Assembly (NCBI RefSeq): GCF_032854445.1
Contig: NC_088306.1
Location: 10,721,386 to 10,785,385 of the forward strand
Length of the DNA: 64,000 nt
Direction of reading: 5' to 3'
From: Liolophura sinensis
Lineage: Eukaryota > Mollusca > Polyplacophora > Chitonida > Chitonidae
The notes beneath the pieces are model-generated. The model worked only from the letters and a program-made list of their open reading frames with translations. It was not told where the DNA came from and searched no databases. The translations under genes and the position numbers were made by a program. This document shows positions 23,036 through 35,112 of the stretch, one piece after another. Position 1 is the stretch's first letter. Every line of letters begins with the position of its first letter.

Positions 23036-25644
23036 TCATGGTAACTGATCATGAATTGCTGTCAATTTAGTAATCCTAAATCAACACAAATCAAGCCAGC
23101 AAACGTATCAAAGACTTCAGTATTCTTTCGACAACATATTTAAGTGATTTACGTGTTAGTCGCTTGATTGATCAATGTATAACTGTTAATCATCACGGAT
23201 TTCTGAGTCGTGGAATGTAAATGACAAGGCAGGAAGCGCACTCGTATCTTGCTGACAGCTTATGAATCAGGTATCATTTCCAAACAAAAAGTTTCAATGT
23301 TCGTAATGATGCACGCGTATGTTGTCTTGATTAGACCAGGAAATGGATGAGTTGCGGAAATGTTTGCGTAAAATCTGACATTACTGAAGTATTCTACATT
23401 GAGGATACAGCAGCATAATTATTTTTTTCTTTAAGCAAGAACGTTTGCATAGATAGAGTCTGATGGAGGCATTAAGTGTAATGGATGCTAGATTAGAACG
23501 GATGTAGCTGATAGACATAATAACCTTTACCTTCTCTTTTGTAAATCCCCTTATTGAGATTGTACTGAAGTGCCAATCCGTTTTCCTGCAGTTGGACTGC
23601 ACGGTATAAATTCATTAAAACGGTCTTGAACCGCTTGATATGCCTGCCTTATACAATAGTTAGGTAAGGCTATACATGCACTCAGTAATAATGTTATACA
23701 GGGAAATTCCCCTGCTCCATCGTCGTAGATGCTTTAGTGGCAATGGTGGATGGATCCAACACATCTGATGCCTGACCGCCACCTGACAACGTTACTTTTC
23801 ATCCCATTCCCGGTGAAATCAGTTGTGACGTCATGACGTCACAAAAAGACTGAACATCTGTAGCCAATGTGTGGGACATCCGGTTGACCTATTTGCAACA
23901 ATACTGCTTATGATTGGTCCATTGCGTGATTCTGATTGATTTTTCGAAAAGGTCTATCGCTTCACGAGGCTCTCTTTTATGATCTTACATTTCGTTTGCC
24001 GTATGTTACACGTGGGAAAAAATCAGCAGTTATTTTCCAGAGGTGGGTCGTTTAACACGATCAGTCCAGTTTCATGTAGCCTTGAAACTGACCGCTATTA
24101 TATACGTTAAAATATCTTTGAGCAAAAATGAAGTAAAATTTATCTTACTTTATTTGTTCATTGATTTGCCTTGCTGTGCTAAACAGAAGAATGTGGAAAA
24201 AAACACTAAAAGTATAACTATTTTTAGACGGATGCGCAATGCACTATAGGGTGTTGAGATATTTTTGAGATCTCATTTCCGAATTGCTTCTTCATACCTT
24301 CAGCCAATCAACAATCACAGGTCTCATTTTCAAATCGGATTCTGCTTTGTTTAAAATATCATGCCAGCAGATTTGTCAGGCGCCTGGAAGGGTATGACGA
24401 GGTTTCTGTCGACCTGTTTTGGATTTTATTAAATTTACCGCTGCCGTTTCAGTTAAATATTGTCGAGTGCACAGGAGAAAACTATTCACGTAATCAAATG
24501 GAATCACTTGAGCCGAAAGTACGTTTTAAAGTTCAGTAAGTATAACGAACGTCGTTTCTTCGTTATTGGTGATTCTTACATGTACACAAATGTGGTATTA
24601 CTGAGCACTGGAAAGCACTCTCCTCATTGTATGTCTATATCCCGAACACGGTCATCCCACTTTATCATCGTTAACTTATTTGCCTGAATAATTAGCTGTA
24701 TCAACATTTTTTTCATTGCCAACACAACTGTTTTCGTCGCTGTCAGTTCATTATGTAACTTATATTATGTGCGCTTATGGATTAACGCTACACGACGGTA
24801 TCACCGATGATTTTTTGTTACCAATACGACCGTGTCATCAGTGCGAAGATATCACTGGCCAAATGTGGTCTGTCCCCTAACTTTAGGGGTTTTATCCAGT
24901 CAGTATGCAATGTGCCCGTGTCTTTAATTTAACCCGTTTACTTTAAGGAAAGTTATAGAACTAAGAGGGCCGGATAGTTTCATTCGGTGCCGTTTCATTC
25001 ACACTAACATGTAAACAAATCAGCCACAAACCATTCCTGACAATGGTTTCGCTGAGGTCGCCACTGTACAGAAGTTAAATTGTATTGCTAGGTTAAAAGC
25101 GCTGACGTCATGTTTTAATTAATCCTGGACAACTTCCTTAAAAAGAAATGTGCATGTATACTGTTTGTGTCCACATTCAGTATAACTGTGTTAAATGCTA
25201 CGAGTGCAGATGAACTAGTTTTAAAATCTAGATTATTTAGTCTAGTGTTTGAAATGGCTGACTGTTTGGATATAATGAAGAATGTTGTGTTTATTTGAAA
25301 GATCCAAACATATCAAGTAAAGTCCTGTGTGTGTAAAATTCTAAAAGCTGTCTAAAATAATTTGTTAAACTATTTCTTTCCTGGTCTCCTTTTTGCTTTC
25401 ATCCCTCTCAAATATGGATGTCTATGTTTTTGCATTTTTCAAATCTTGATTCCTCAGAAGAAGTTTGAAGTAAAGAAATTTACACTAGAGTATTTTTCGA
25501 ATATGATATAGAACAAAAAATAGTCTACAGGTGGGAAATACCGCCGTAAAAAAGAGGGAAAGGAGTGTAAATAGTACACTTTTTTAAAAAATAAAATTCT
25601 GTCTCTCTATTCAGTTATTTTATTTTCCTTCTTTTCATTTCCAG
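23036..25644. other. unique DNA containing a CRE palindrome
   Basis: No gene is supported. At 23823-23844 a perfect 22-bp palindrome is built of two abutting TGACGTCA sites. Near 24020-24050 'agttattttccag' is acceptor-like without a supporting frame. A pyrimidine-rich stretch at 25590-25644 leads into the next exon candidate. Confidence 0.45.
23823..23844. promoter_or_regulatory. double CRE palindrome
   Basis: TGACGTCATGACGTCA holds two abutting full CREB/ATF sites (23826-23833 and 23834-23841) inside a perfect 22-bp palindrome. CREB/ATF proteins bind TGACGTCA as dimers. Function here is inference. Confidence 0.5.
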
Positions 25645-25764
25645 GCTATGAAGTACCCACAGCTAGCTATTTGTACAACGGGATGTGTTCTCAACTCAGG
25701 ATGAAGTTATCGCCAGCGATATGCCATTACCGGGAACATGGCGGCCGACAAGTCACGTGATCAG
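25645..25764 (+). CDS. candidate exon with strong acceptor and start codon
   Basis: The sequence upstream is a long, nearly pure pyrimidine tract ending TTTCATTTCCAG, an excellent 3' splice site. The sequence after 25764 is GTAATAAG, a fair donor, giving a 120-bp exon. Two readings are possible. (a) It is a 5' exon holding the start: ATG at 25738 in the context GGGAACATGG begins MAADKSRDQ and reaches the donor in phase 0. (b) It is the end of a coding region: another frame enters open from the acceptor (YEVPTASYLYNGMCSQLRM) and stops at TGA 25758-25760. I prefer (a) for the start context. No protein family was recognised and no next exon was found. CATGGCGGC and GTCACGTGA could also be YY1 and USF/MiT-type sites, as in a promoter. 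Confidence 0.45.
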
Positions 25765-26187
25765 GTAATAAGGCTGCTTTATCTAGGCTGTTGATCAAGG
25801 CTGTTAATTACTGACATTCCGTTCTACAGACCCCGTAATTAACTCTCCCCAAGGAGCAGGTAATACAGCTAGTTAAAAACGTACAAAAAAAATGAGAATT
25901 TTTGAAAAATGTGTGTGCATGTATATATATGTATATATAAAATGTAATAGTTATCAAAGCTCAGAGATCCGCCTTCTCAGGTACTACTGATGTGCTTTTT
26001 AGTAATCTTTTTTCGTAAGTTGCCATAAATCAAAATGTCTTGATGGAACAATATGGATCAACTAGTATCTATATTTTAGCGCATTTTTAAAGGTATTCTT
26101 TTAATATAGCGTTTCTTTTACTGCTTTTCCTTGGTTTAATGTGTGGCAATGATAAGGTGTTCAGGAAAACGGGGAATTTATTCGTCA
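25765..26187. other. unique DNA, possible second small exon at 25830-25859
   Basis: 'ccgttctacag' followed by 30 bp and GCAGGTAATAC could be a micro-exon (open only in one phase). The AATTAAC/TAATTAC motifs suggest regulatory DNA instead. Neither reading is secure. Confidence 0.3.
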
Positions 26188-26432
26188 TTTTATTTATTTT
26201 ATGTATTTATTTGACTGGTGTTTCACGCCGTACTCAAGAATATTTCGCTTATACGACGGCAGTCAGCATTATGATGGGAGGAAATCAAGCACAGCCCGGG
26301 GGATACCCACGACCATCCGCAAGTTGTTGCAAGACCTTTCCATGTACGGCCGGAGAGGAAGGTAGCATGAACTGGACTTGAACTGGTCATTACGCCGTGC
26401 CGGCTTGCTTATCCTCTCGGCCACGGGGGCCC
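26188..26432 (-). repeat. main-family SINE with internal deletion
   Basis: The tail, central domain and part of the head are present. About 30 bp after the B box are missing ('cttgaactggtcattacgcc'). The outer head (CGGCCACGGGGGCCCC) is diverged. No duplication was found. Confidence 0.88.
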
Positions 26433-29400
26433 CTCTGATATATTGGTATTCACCCACCGGAAGTGGCCTTTTACAATAGTATATGATCATGTCCTGGATA
26501 ACGGTTTCTTCCCTTGCATGGCTATTTTGCTGATAATATGCTGGATATTATTAAATATCTTTTGACTGAATGATTTTGTTTGTGGCCAAATAGTATTTTC
26601 ATTTATTTTTCTGTCTCGAAAATAATGAGTGAAACTGATCAGAAAGGTAGATCCACGAAGAAATGTGACTTGTAGGCCTATGCTTACGTAACCGTATCGA
26701 AACAAGACAGGATCAGTATAAGTGCAACCTGCAAGAGTAAATCACAAATAACCCGTTAACACTTTGTCAAATTTAGTAATCGAGGTTTTTCATCGCCTTT
26801 AATGAATTCCCCTTGTCTGCCCAGCTTTGAATTACAGGACGTAGGCCAGAAGTTTATCATCTTATACTCCTGTAACATCATCAAACCAAATCGTCCCCGG
26901 TGTATATCAGTTCGACTTCTCTGCGCCGGCGAATGCTAATTACAACTGGCAGGGTTTATTGCACGCTGACATTCTTTCTCTTTGTTTAATGTGGCGATAA
27001 ATCTTTTGTCAGTTGTACATCTCCTGATATACTGTCACACGCCGTATCTCAACTTTTCTTTTCCTGCTGCCTGTATCGATATGCAAGTTTCTTCACCTCC
27101 ACCCTCGTTTATGTAAATCAATCTGAGGACTACAGGTTATAGCCTTGAAATCCGTGAACATCTGGTTCCTTTGATTTCATACATCATTAAGCATTTAAGC
27201 GAATCTTGAGTGAAGAATATATAGACAGGCGTTAAGCTATTTTTTTTTTGGCCAAAGAAATTCTCTATTGTTTTTATTTGAATAGTGTCCAGTGTTAAAC
27301 ATTTAACAGAATTTCATACTCTGATTGCAAACCTTCATGCATATACACAAGGTGAAATTTGCCCCTTAAAATGACGGCGAGAACTTTATACTGAGACACA
27401 CAGAATGGTATTATGAAAGTAGGGCAATGCAATAAATGAAACAACGACCAAAGCTGCTTGGGAATTGTTATCGGTACCTCTTATTGGTTCTTTTTTTTTT
27501 TTTTGAATTTCTTTAATCTTAAAGGGAGAGTCCATTACTTCTGTAGGCCCAAACTCAGGCTTAAACCCCCAAACACATATAATTCTTTATAGGGGAGACA
27601 CTGGACATGGTGTAGACCAAGAATCTCTTTCTTTGTCGGCTATACCTGTAAAAACACAGGGAAAATAATCGGTGAGTGGGTCCGTAGCGGAAAAGCTGAC
27701 ATTATTTCTCTGATCTGTATGTAAAATGACAGGGATATTCCAGAGGGAAGCGCTGTACACTGGAATGACATAGCGTCGTCCGCAAACCTGGCAGCACGTG
27801 CTCTCGTGTCCACACCGGGCCAGATTCTTGTCAAGTATGACGTCATTCCTGACCTAATTTCGTGTGGTCAGTTTCTCCTCTTGGTAACTTAATTCCTAAC
27901 TGTCATATACGCCAGTCACGATTAGCCCAGTTTCCCTTCTATAAGATCTTAATTTAAACAGAAATGAGTGTGTACGTTCATTGGTGGTTACAGATATGTA
28001 TGCGTGTGTGTGTCTTGTCGTGTGTATCTGGAGACCGCTTATACATCACCCTGGATTATATCCCCCATTACTCCCATACTTGCAAACTTGCATATAAACG
28101 GCATGTAACCGAGGCATTCGTGTTTTTATTGGCATTTAGCAATGTAAATAGTGTAATGGTCTGCGAGTTTTGAACTGGACGCTAACTCATGTTGGTTACA
28201 GTATTTTGCAAAATGCATTCGTCAGTTCAAAAAACATTGCAACGCACATTGGTAAAGATTTGATTTTAGCCCGTATAACATTTATTACGTCAATATAACC
28301 GGAAATGACATCAGTCCCTGTATATATGGCGTTCGTGTATGCACGGGGCTAAACTCATACAACCCCCATAGTGACAAGTCAGCTAAACTTTTTTGACGCG
28401 TCAATCGAAAGCTCATCTTATTGGAGTTCTTGTCTCTAAGCCATTAGCACTATCGGTAGAATCGTTCAAAAATGAAAGGGTATTTATCTATGTTAATAAT
28501 CTATGGCCGGAACTGGCGTAAAAACCTTTTCTAGTTATCAACACTTTAAGTAAATCTATAAGAATAAGACCACATGCATCTAACCAAGTGTTTGTGTGTA
28601 TGTGTGCGTGTATACCAGGGCTGATTACCCAGCCATGACTTTGTTTCATTATACTGTCATTTTCAAAATGGCGCCGGTTTGAGTGTGCGCAGCTATGCTG
28701 TGTATAGCGTCCGCATTCGACGGTTAACCGAAAGTGTTTTTCTCCTGTGTAGAGAGCATAGCTGTCGCTTACTGCTCGAGAGGCTACCTGTTAAATTTGA
28801 CAGTTAATGTTAGTGAGAAATAAAAGATAAAAATACACATTATTGCACGAATAGTAAATATTATAATAAGAAAAACGATGGCACATAGCACTGTTCTTGC
28901 GAAAAAAAAATCTTAAACATAACAATATAGGTTTTTAACATCTAAGTATCGACATGTGGTTTTGAATTCCTGATATATTTAGCGTTTGTGTTTTGCAAAT
29001 AAAACTGTTCTTTCTATAGGGAAAATAAGGATAACAGTCCTTACCATTGTTGCTAATAGATGGCTTTTTTAAAGATAAAAATTGCCTTTTCTTGTTTTTT
29101 TTTCAAGATTTTTAATACATCACCTTTAGACGAGAACTCCTTAATTGTTGAGGCAAGACTAAATATGCAAACATCTTTACTGAAATGTGGGAAAGGTATA
29201 GAATTGAGTGTACTCAACCTCACTGATCCTGTAATCAAATTTTCGGGCTTTAACTCGTTAACCATATTGATATGTGCTGACTTCCATCTTTGTTAATTCC
29301 GACCTTAGGCCACATCGGTCTTCACCTAATGTCTTTTGGTGCATGCATACCTGTCGAGACAGAGTTTGGCGGCAAGATCAAAGGCATTCAGTATGTCAAT

Positions 29401-29918
29401 TTCAGGTGCCTATTTTTATCTCGACGCCATTTAATGGTTAAGAGAGAAACGACAAAACTGTAAAACACGTTTCCAACATTTCACAAGCGGTCACTTTAGT
29501 TTAAAACAAATCTGGTGTAGATATGTTAACACATGGACATAAGTGACAGAGAGGATATTTTGGCCCATTTGAAATAGAGTTCGGGTAATGCACTAATTCC
29601 ATTATTTCATCTTTTTTTCTCTGCTATTTGCTTTTGAACTCTGTTTACAGACTGACACAATAAATAATGTCTCAGTAACTGAAAAAGTATTCACATTTTA
29701 CTTTTATGGTTTTATCTTCAGCTAAACTGAATGGATATATGTTTTACGGCCAATATATTTTATGCAGAAGTTGTAATCACAGTACCTGTAAAATATGAGT
29801 AATTTCTCTGAAAAAAATTAGCATTGCTCTTATCAAATCTGATAAATAAATTCATAGATTTCGCTTATAGGTTTAATTAGAATAAGTTAATACACCTCAT
29901 TTTAAGCAAATGCTCCGT
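26433..29918. other. unique DNA, no gene seen
   Basis: Two stretches stand out. The stretch 26860-27130 is GC-moderate and repeat-free. The stretch 27520-27860 is GC-richer, with TGACGTCA at 27838-27845. Neither has splice-framed coding potential that I can defend. T-rich runs occur at 27241 and 27491. Confidence 0.4.
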
Positions 29919-30017
29919 ACCCGTAATTATCAAACGCTTTAAGACTTAAATCAAAAACTCAAACACAGACTTTCAATTTATGACTTAAGTCTTAACTTGC
30001 TTCATAATTACGGGCCC
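29919..30017. mobile_element. short palindromic (hairpin) element
   Basis: 29919-29952 and 29982-30017 are imperfect inverted repeats. CCGTAATTAT pairs with ATAATTACGG, and TTTAAGACTTAA with TTAAGTCTTAA. The whole 99 bp could fold as a hairpin with a 30-nt loop, typical of small palindromic MITEs. A loosely similar phrase set occurs at 50565-50640. Confidence 0.55.
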
Positions 30018-30900
30018 TGGTTGGCACATAATAATTTTCTCAGGTTTTGACAAAATAATTTTTAATGTCAGTAATGTTTCGTTGAGGTGAACCGTTGGTT
30101 TTACCTCCATTGTTCTAAAGGGAAGATGCATGCTTTCACACGAATGTGTCAGGCGAGGACTTACGGGGCTAATAAGGGGATGGAAAGTTTAAAAGATGTC
30201 ATAGCAGTACTGTTGCCATGGTTACGGTAGATATACGTGAAAGTATCTGGGTTTTTGTCTCTTTTTCGGCACGTCTAACCTAAATTTGCGACCCTCCAAA
30301 AACCTCCCGTTAAATGTGAGTTTTTTGATGTATCTTCAGCATTTGCAGGACTTGTTTGCACCTGTTCGGCATGTAGCCTTGGGAGTTGCATTTAACCTCT
30401 GTATAAGGCAGAAGTTTCCGTCACAGTGGGAACGTATAATGAAGTTTGTTTTGTGACATAATATTTCGTTTATTTAATTTTTAGCTTATCATCAAAGTTT
30501 TCTCAAATGTATTAAGATAAACTATACGCCCACTTTTGAGGCTACATACAGGATCACGTTTTCTGTCTGGACTATACGAATATCGCCTCCATCGCAGGAG
30601 AGGTACGTCCGTTTCCGGTTGATGTCGACAAAATACCTCTCATGTATAATCAATCGTTGACCATATAACATTGAGTGTAATGAAGCGGTATGTCAATGAG
30701 AATGGAGATTGATAAATGAGAAATGGGTACATTCCAGACGCTGTTCAGATGTTTGATGACAATCTATCACAATGCCTGGTCAGAGCGAGTGGATAACGAA
30801 TCTATAAGATCTCCCTATTGTTTCCTCGCTGCACTCTTCTTACCTGGGGCACATTTCGGCACGGCACGGGCCTGGTGTGCAGGGGCTAACGCAAAACACA
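30018..30900. other. unique DNA, no gene seen
   Basis: Nothing recognised. Confidence 0.45.
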
Positions 30901-31930
30901 TCCACACAAGAGATTTACACGGCTAAAGGACACAATTAACCAGATCAGATAAAGCACACCCGATAACCCAGCCTTGTTTTAGCTGTACGCCCCAAGCGAC
31001 ACCAGTTAGCTCTTTGAGATCTTCTCATTGGAAATGACAGAAATTAATTTGACCAATTACGCCCGTAAATTGGAGGCAAAGTGATCGAAATCGCCTCAAA
31101 TCAAACGATGGTTTGTGTCAACCTCCAGGCAATTCCCCCAAAACAATAAAGGGGAACAAAGCGAGTGGCAAATTGGCCATGCGGAGCTGTGCGAGCAAGA
31201 CAGGAATATCCTGTACTGATGATTGCTGTTGGGCCAACAGCTCTTTTGGACAGGTTATGCGTGTATAGGTCTTTGGTATACACTCTATTTACGCGACACG
31301 GATGAGAGGGATGTTACACAAGGAACTACAACGTGCTGCCTAACTATATTTTCAGCACCCCTCTTACCCGGTTACCTTGTCAGATCAGTTTATGATACAA
31401 ACACCGTAGTGCCTAACTGAGACCTATTGGCCCTCGTGACTGACAGCTTAGGGCGCAATGTCCTTGTACGACGAACTGTCAGAGCTCTGTCAGTTAATTG
31501 GAACAATGCTTAATTGAAGTAACATCTCTTCCGTCTTCCGAAGTAGAGCTTATAATGTAGCCGTTTCGGCGTGTCACAATTGAAACGCTTCAGTGTTTCA
31601 CCGCGAACGAGGCGCTAAGACAATATAGTGACAAGGAGAGAGTTCTGCAAATACCCTCCAGAGTTTTATTAATTTGTCCAAGACCTGTCGACAAGTCGAC
31701 AAATTCCATAGGGGCTTTTCAATCGCCCATCGCCGCATCAGAGGCGCAGTGAGCGAGCTTCGCCGATATTGTCTTTCCTTCGGTGGCCTGTCTCCCATAC
31801 GGCGGCGTGGACCGCTGACACCCTTGTTCTGATAGCGGTACCCTGATGGATGTGGAGTTGGGATAGTTGGGAAAGGAGGGGAAGGCATCGTGACGACTCA
31901 ATTTAACTCCCGATCAACGCGCATCGCCGA
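30901..31930. other. repeat-free GC-richer block, candidate regulatory DNA
   Basis: About 1 kb without any of the window's repeats. Motifs cluster between 31441 and 31516: TGACAG (31441-31446), CTGTCA (31476-31481 and 31487-31492), TTAATTG (31494-31500 and 31510-31516) and GAACAAT (31501-31507). These fit TALE-homeodomain, homeodomain and Sox-type binding sites. CAGATAA (GATA-type) and AACAATAAAG occur in the first half. A minus-strand frame of 96 codons at 31598-31888 is proline- and arginine-rich and resembles no family I know. I read the block as non-coding. Confidence 0.4.
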
Positions 31931-34230
31931 GCCCGACCGATAGAACTAGGTCCCATGAGCTTTCTCTGACATGGATGATATTCCATAGGGTGGTGATGGA
32001 AAAGTTTGAAACAAGAGGATTGACGATTTTCAATTCCCAAAGGAAATCACCACAGTATCGTTTCAACCAACAGCCCATTATACTCGATATGACACATGAG
32101 TTTGTTGTACACAGGAAATAAATAGAGACAGAGGGCGTGGATACAGACACCGAAACTTGGCCCCACATTGTAATCCTAATGCATGGCGTACGGTGGAGAG
32201 TTCGAACCTGAACCTCACCATTTTTACGTCGCGTTTATGAAAACTAAGAATGTTGGAAAAAAATTCAAGCACGTTCTTTAAAAGTTTGTTTATAATTAGT
32301 AGTAAAGATAAAAAAGATAACAACAGATCGTATTGTTTGAGATCAATCTAGGCGACAGATGATTAAACCATTTCCTAAACCATTAAACATGTGTGTGATA
32401 TATACCAACAGAAATTAATAAATTAATATTAATATTAATAAATGTTAGTTTTAGGTAAAGGGAGTAGTGGACTCCAGGTTTTGCGAACTCTGTGCGACTC
32501 ACAAGAGGCTGCGGCAATTTCTGGAGAAACCCGCTCTAATTATTGGTGAGGTGTTGGCGACAATTTTACTCTCTTTGAAGACCACTTGTGGTATGCAAGT
32601 CGTACGTCGCCAAAGATCGGGGATTAACTCAGGGACTGTGTTCTTTTTTTCACAACATAACATAGGGGAAACATCTTTGAGTTTAAAAAAATGATTTAAT
32701 AAATAAATAAGTACTAAAGTACTTTAGCGACACTGAAAAATACATGGGTGTAATTACATATACTTGTTACAAGTGCGGTATATAGGTTATTGTTATGTTA
32801 GCCACGCTGTCTGAGCACGAATCCGCTTTGGAGTGAAGAAAAATAACAGATGCATTTTCACCTGATGCAATGTTAAATGTTCCAAGCCCTTAATTTTAAA
32901 CAGCTAAGTTTGGATATGTATCAGGTCAGTCTTTTTAATGCAGCCATTATCATGATGGATAGTAAGTACTTGTCATGTTCACTCTTTCCTTAAAGTAGGT
33001 CGCCGGTGTGGTTTGAGTTGCTGGGTGTCACTGCACTAGGCATGGACTCATTTCAAAGCGTTTCCGCAATTCACAGTTGTCCTTGATTGGTCACTTAGTG
33101 TTTTAATGAAGCCCTATGTCCTATTCCATTTTTAACGAGTCAACAAAATACATCTCCCTTAAGGAGCTCTTTTGAAAAGGGGGCCCAAATGGTCCATGTA
33201 ACTGTCTACTGATTGGATGATAGGTTCCGGCTCCGAAGCAGAGTGGAATCCCGGCAAAGCGACTAGTGGCGGATTCTTGGTTCGTCGCTTCGGTGAGCAA
33301 CGACAATGGACAAAAGATATGTTTCTGGTCACGACTTATCGAGTCTTGTGTTTCGTGGATAAAAATGGCTGGGTGGGGTTCCCACAGCGCTCTACCCGGC
33401 CTGAACGTCCTCCTCTCAACATTCGGTCCCTACCCTTTGATCACAGTACGCCTGTGAATGCTTTTATTTGAATGCTTTGTTTGTAAGAAGATATGAACAG
33501 GAATAAAGCCCATAAATAAAAATGTGCCAAAATAAGAAACGCGACAATGACTTCCTTATTTGCCACGCTGTGTCAGGTAGAATAAGTAACAGGCTATTTA
33601 TCAGAGTACTAGTTGAAACGACATGGCAGTACTACCTGTACACACCATGCAAACACGCTTCCAATATGTCACGTCATATATTTTAATTACTTTTTATCAC
33701 AAAGCATATCCAAAAGTGGTTCAGTAACTTGGGCCCACACAGTTTCATTTTCAAACAATGATTCATATCATTTTAGTACAAACTGCATCTCTAGATAGTC
33801 ATTATTGAATTTTCATGATAAGTTAAGAATGATAAGTTAAGAACCCCATTATGATAAGTTAAGAACCCCCCCCCCAAAAAAAAATCAAAAAAAAAAACCA
33901 AAAAAAAAAAAAAAGACAGCGCATTGTTTAAAAAAAAATAATACTCGTTTAACCGAAGTCGCCCATAGATGCAGGTGCCCAGAATTTAATGTCTGTTCCG
34001 GTACATGTTAATGGCTCTCCGCTGGACGTCACGCAGCGTGAGATACAAAGAGATTTTGCGTGACTCTATGTGCACAAATGTGTTCCCGTATGTGATGAAG
34101 TCCTACCATGGTACATAATCCGATGCTTCATGGATGTGTCAGCTAAATTTGAAGCTTGAAGCATTGTTTTCATGATTATGAAACAGTTAAAATTAGGTAA
34201 TTCAGCGTACTGATTTTAAGTCTGTTCTTG
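31931..34230. other. unique DNA with simple repeats
   Basis: A tRNA-like remnant at 32175-32222 has GAGAGTTCGAACCTGAACC, a B-box match. 'atgataagttaagaa' occurs three times between 33818 and 33866, followed by poly(C) and A-rich tracts to about 33915. No gene was recognised. Confidence 0.45.
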
Positions 34231-34297
34231 CCGTGGCGTAAGCGAAATATTCTTTAGGGGGGCGTAAAACATGAAATAGACAAATAAATAAATAAAC
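34231..34297 (+). repeat. SINE tail fragment
   Basis: 'gtggcgtaagcgaaatattc' followed by 'ggcgtaaaac' and (AAAT)n matches only the last 70 bp or so of the main SINE, with several differences. Confidence 0.7.
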
Positions 34298-35039
34298 CAG
34301 TTAAAACTGTTTATATATATATTGTGACAGACGAACAAGTTTACTAGTGATATTGCTTGGTCTTTAATTTGACATTTATATTTAAGTTTCACAAATCATC
34401 GTTGTTATTATTATTTAAACGTGAGTACTGTGTGTGGAGCTATTTACGGCTATGTAACAGGCTGACTGATGTTGAACATTGGCCCGCCGGTATCCCTGTA
34501 AGGGGCGTAACAGCTTTAATTATATATTGAAAATCTTGTAATGGGTCTTTATAATAGCCGAATATTGTTCGCTTTCAAGAACTCATGGACCCAAAATAGC
34601 CTCAAGGGCAAATGCCTGGATGTTTGAATCTTTTACAAAGCACCTGTTGACATAAATATATTCTGGGATATATTTACTTCTGTATCCATCAACTATGAAA
34701 GCTCTTAGTTCCATCTGTTGAACGATATAAGCTTAAATCATTATCGGTCACCAAAATGCTGTTACTGTGTTGGACATGAGTCCACTCCCGTTGGAAGTTC
34801 ACGTGATAAGATCAGATAGCATTTTAGTAAATGGAACATAAAGCTATCGTTGTAATATAATAGAAGAGCTTAAGGCCAATGGACTCATTTCGGTAATTTC
34901 TAATACACTAATTTTAGATTTTCTAGCTTTAGATAAAAAAAATGGTGTGAATAGACAAGGAACAGATATTTAATAATTCTAATATGTGTACGCCCTATAA
35001 GTCTATTTACTGTTGAGAATGACGGTTTTTGGTATCAAG

Positions 35040-35042
<3 letters not shown>
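34298..35042. other. unique A+T-rich DNA
   Basis: Nothing recognised. Confidence 0.5.

Positions 35043-35110
<68 letters not shown>
35043..35110. repeat. (AT)34 microsatellite
   Basis: An uninterrupted AT run of 68 bp followed by GGGGG. Confidence 0.97.

Positions 35111-35112
<2 letters not shown>

Noticed and set aside
32078-32323. 81-codon minus-strand frame containing RFELSTVRHALG
   Set aside because: Same explanation: a tRNA-like B box at about 32200 read in reverse.
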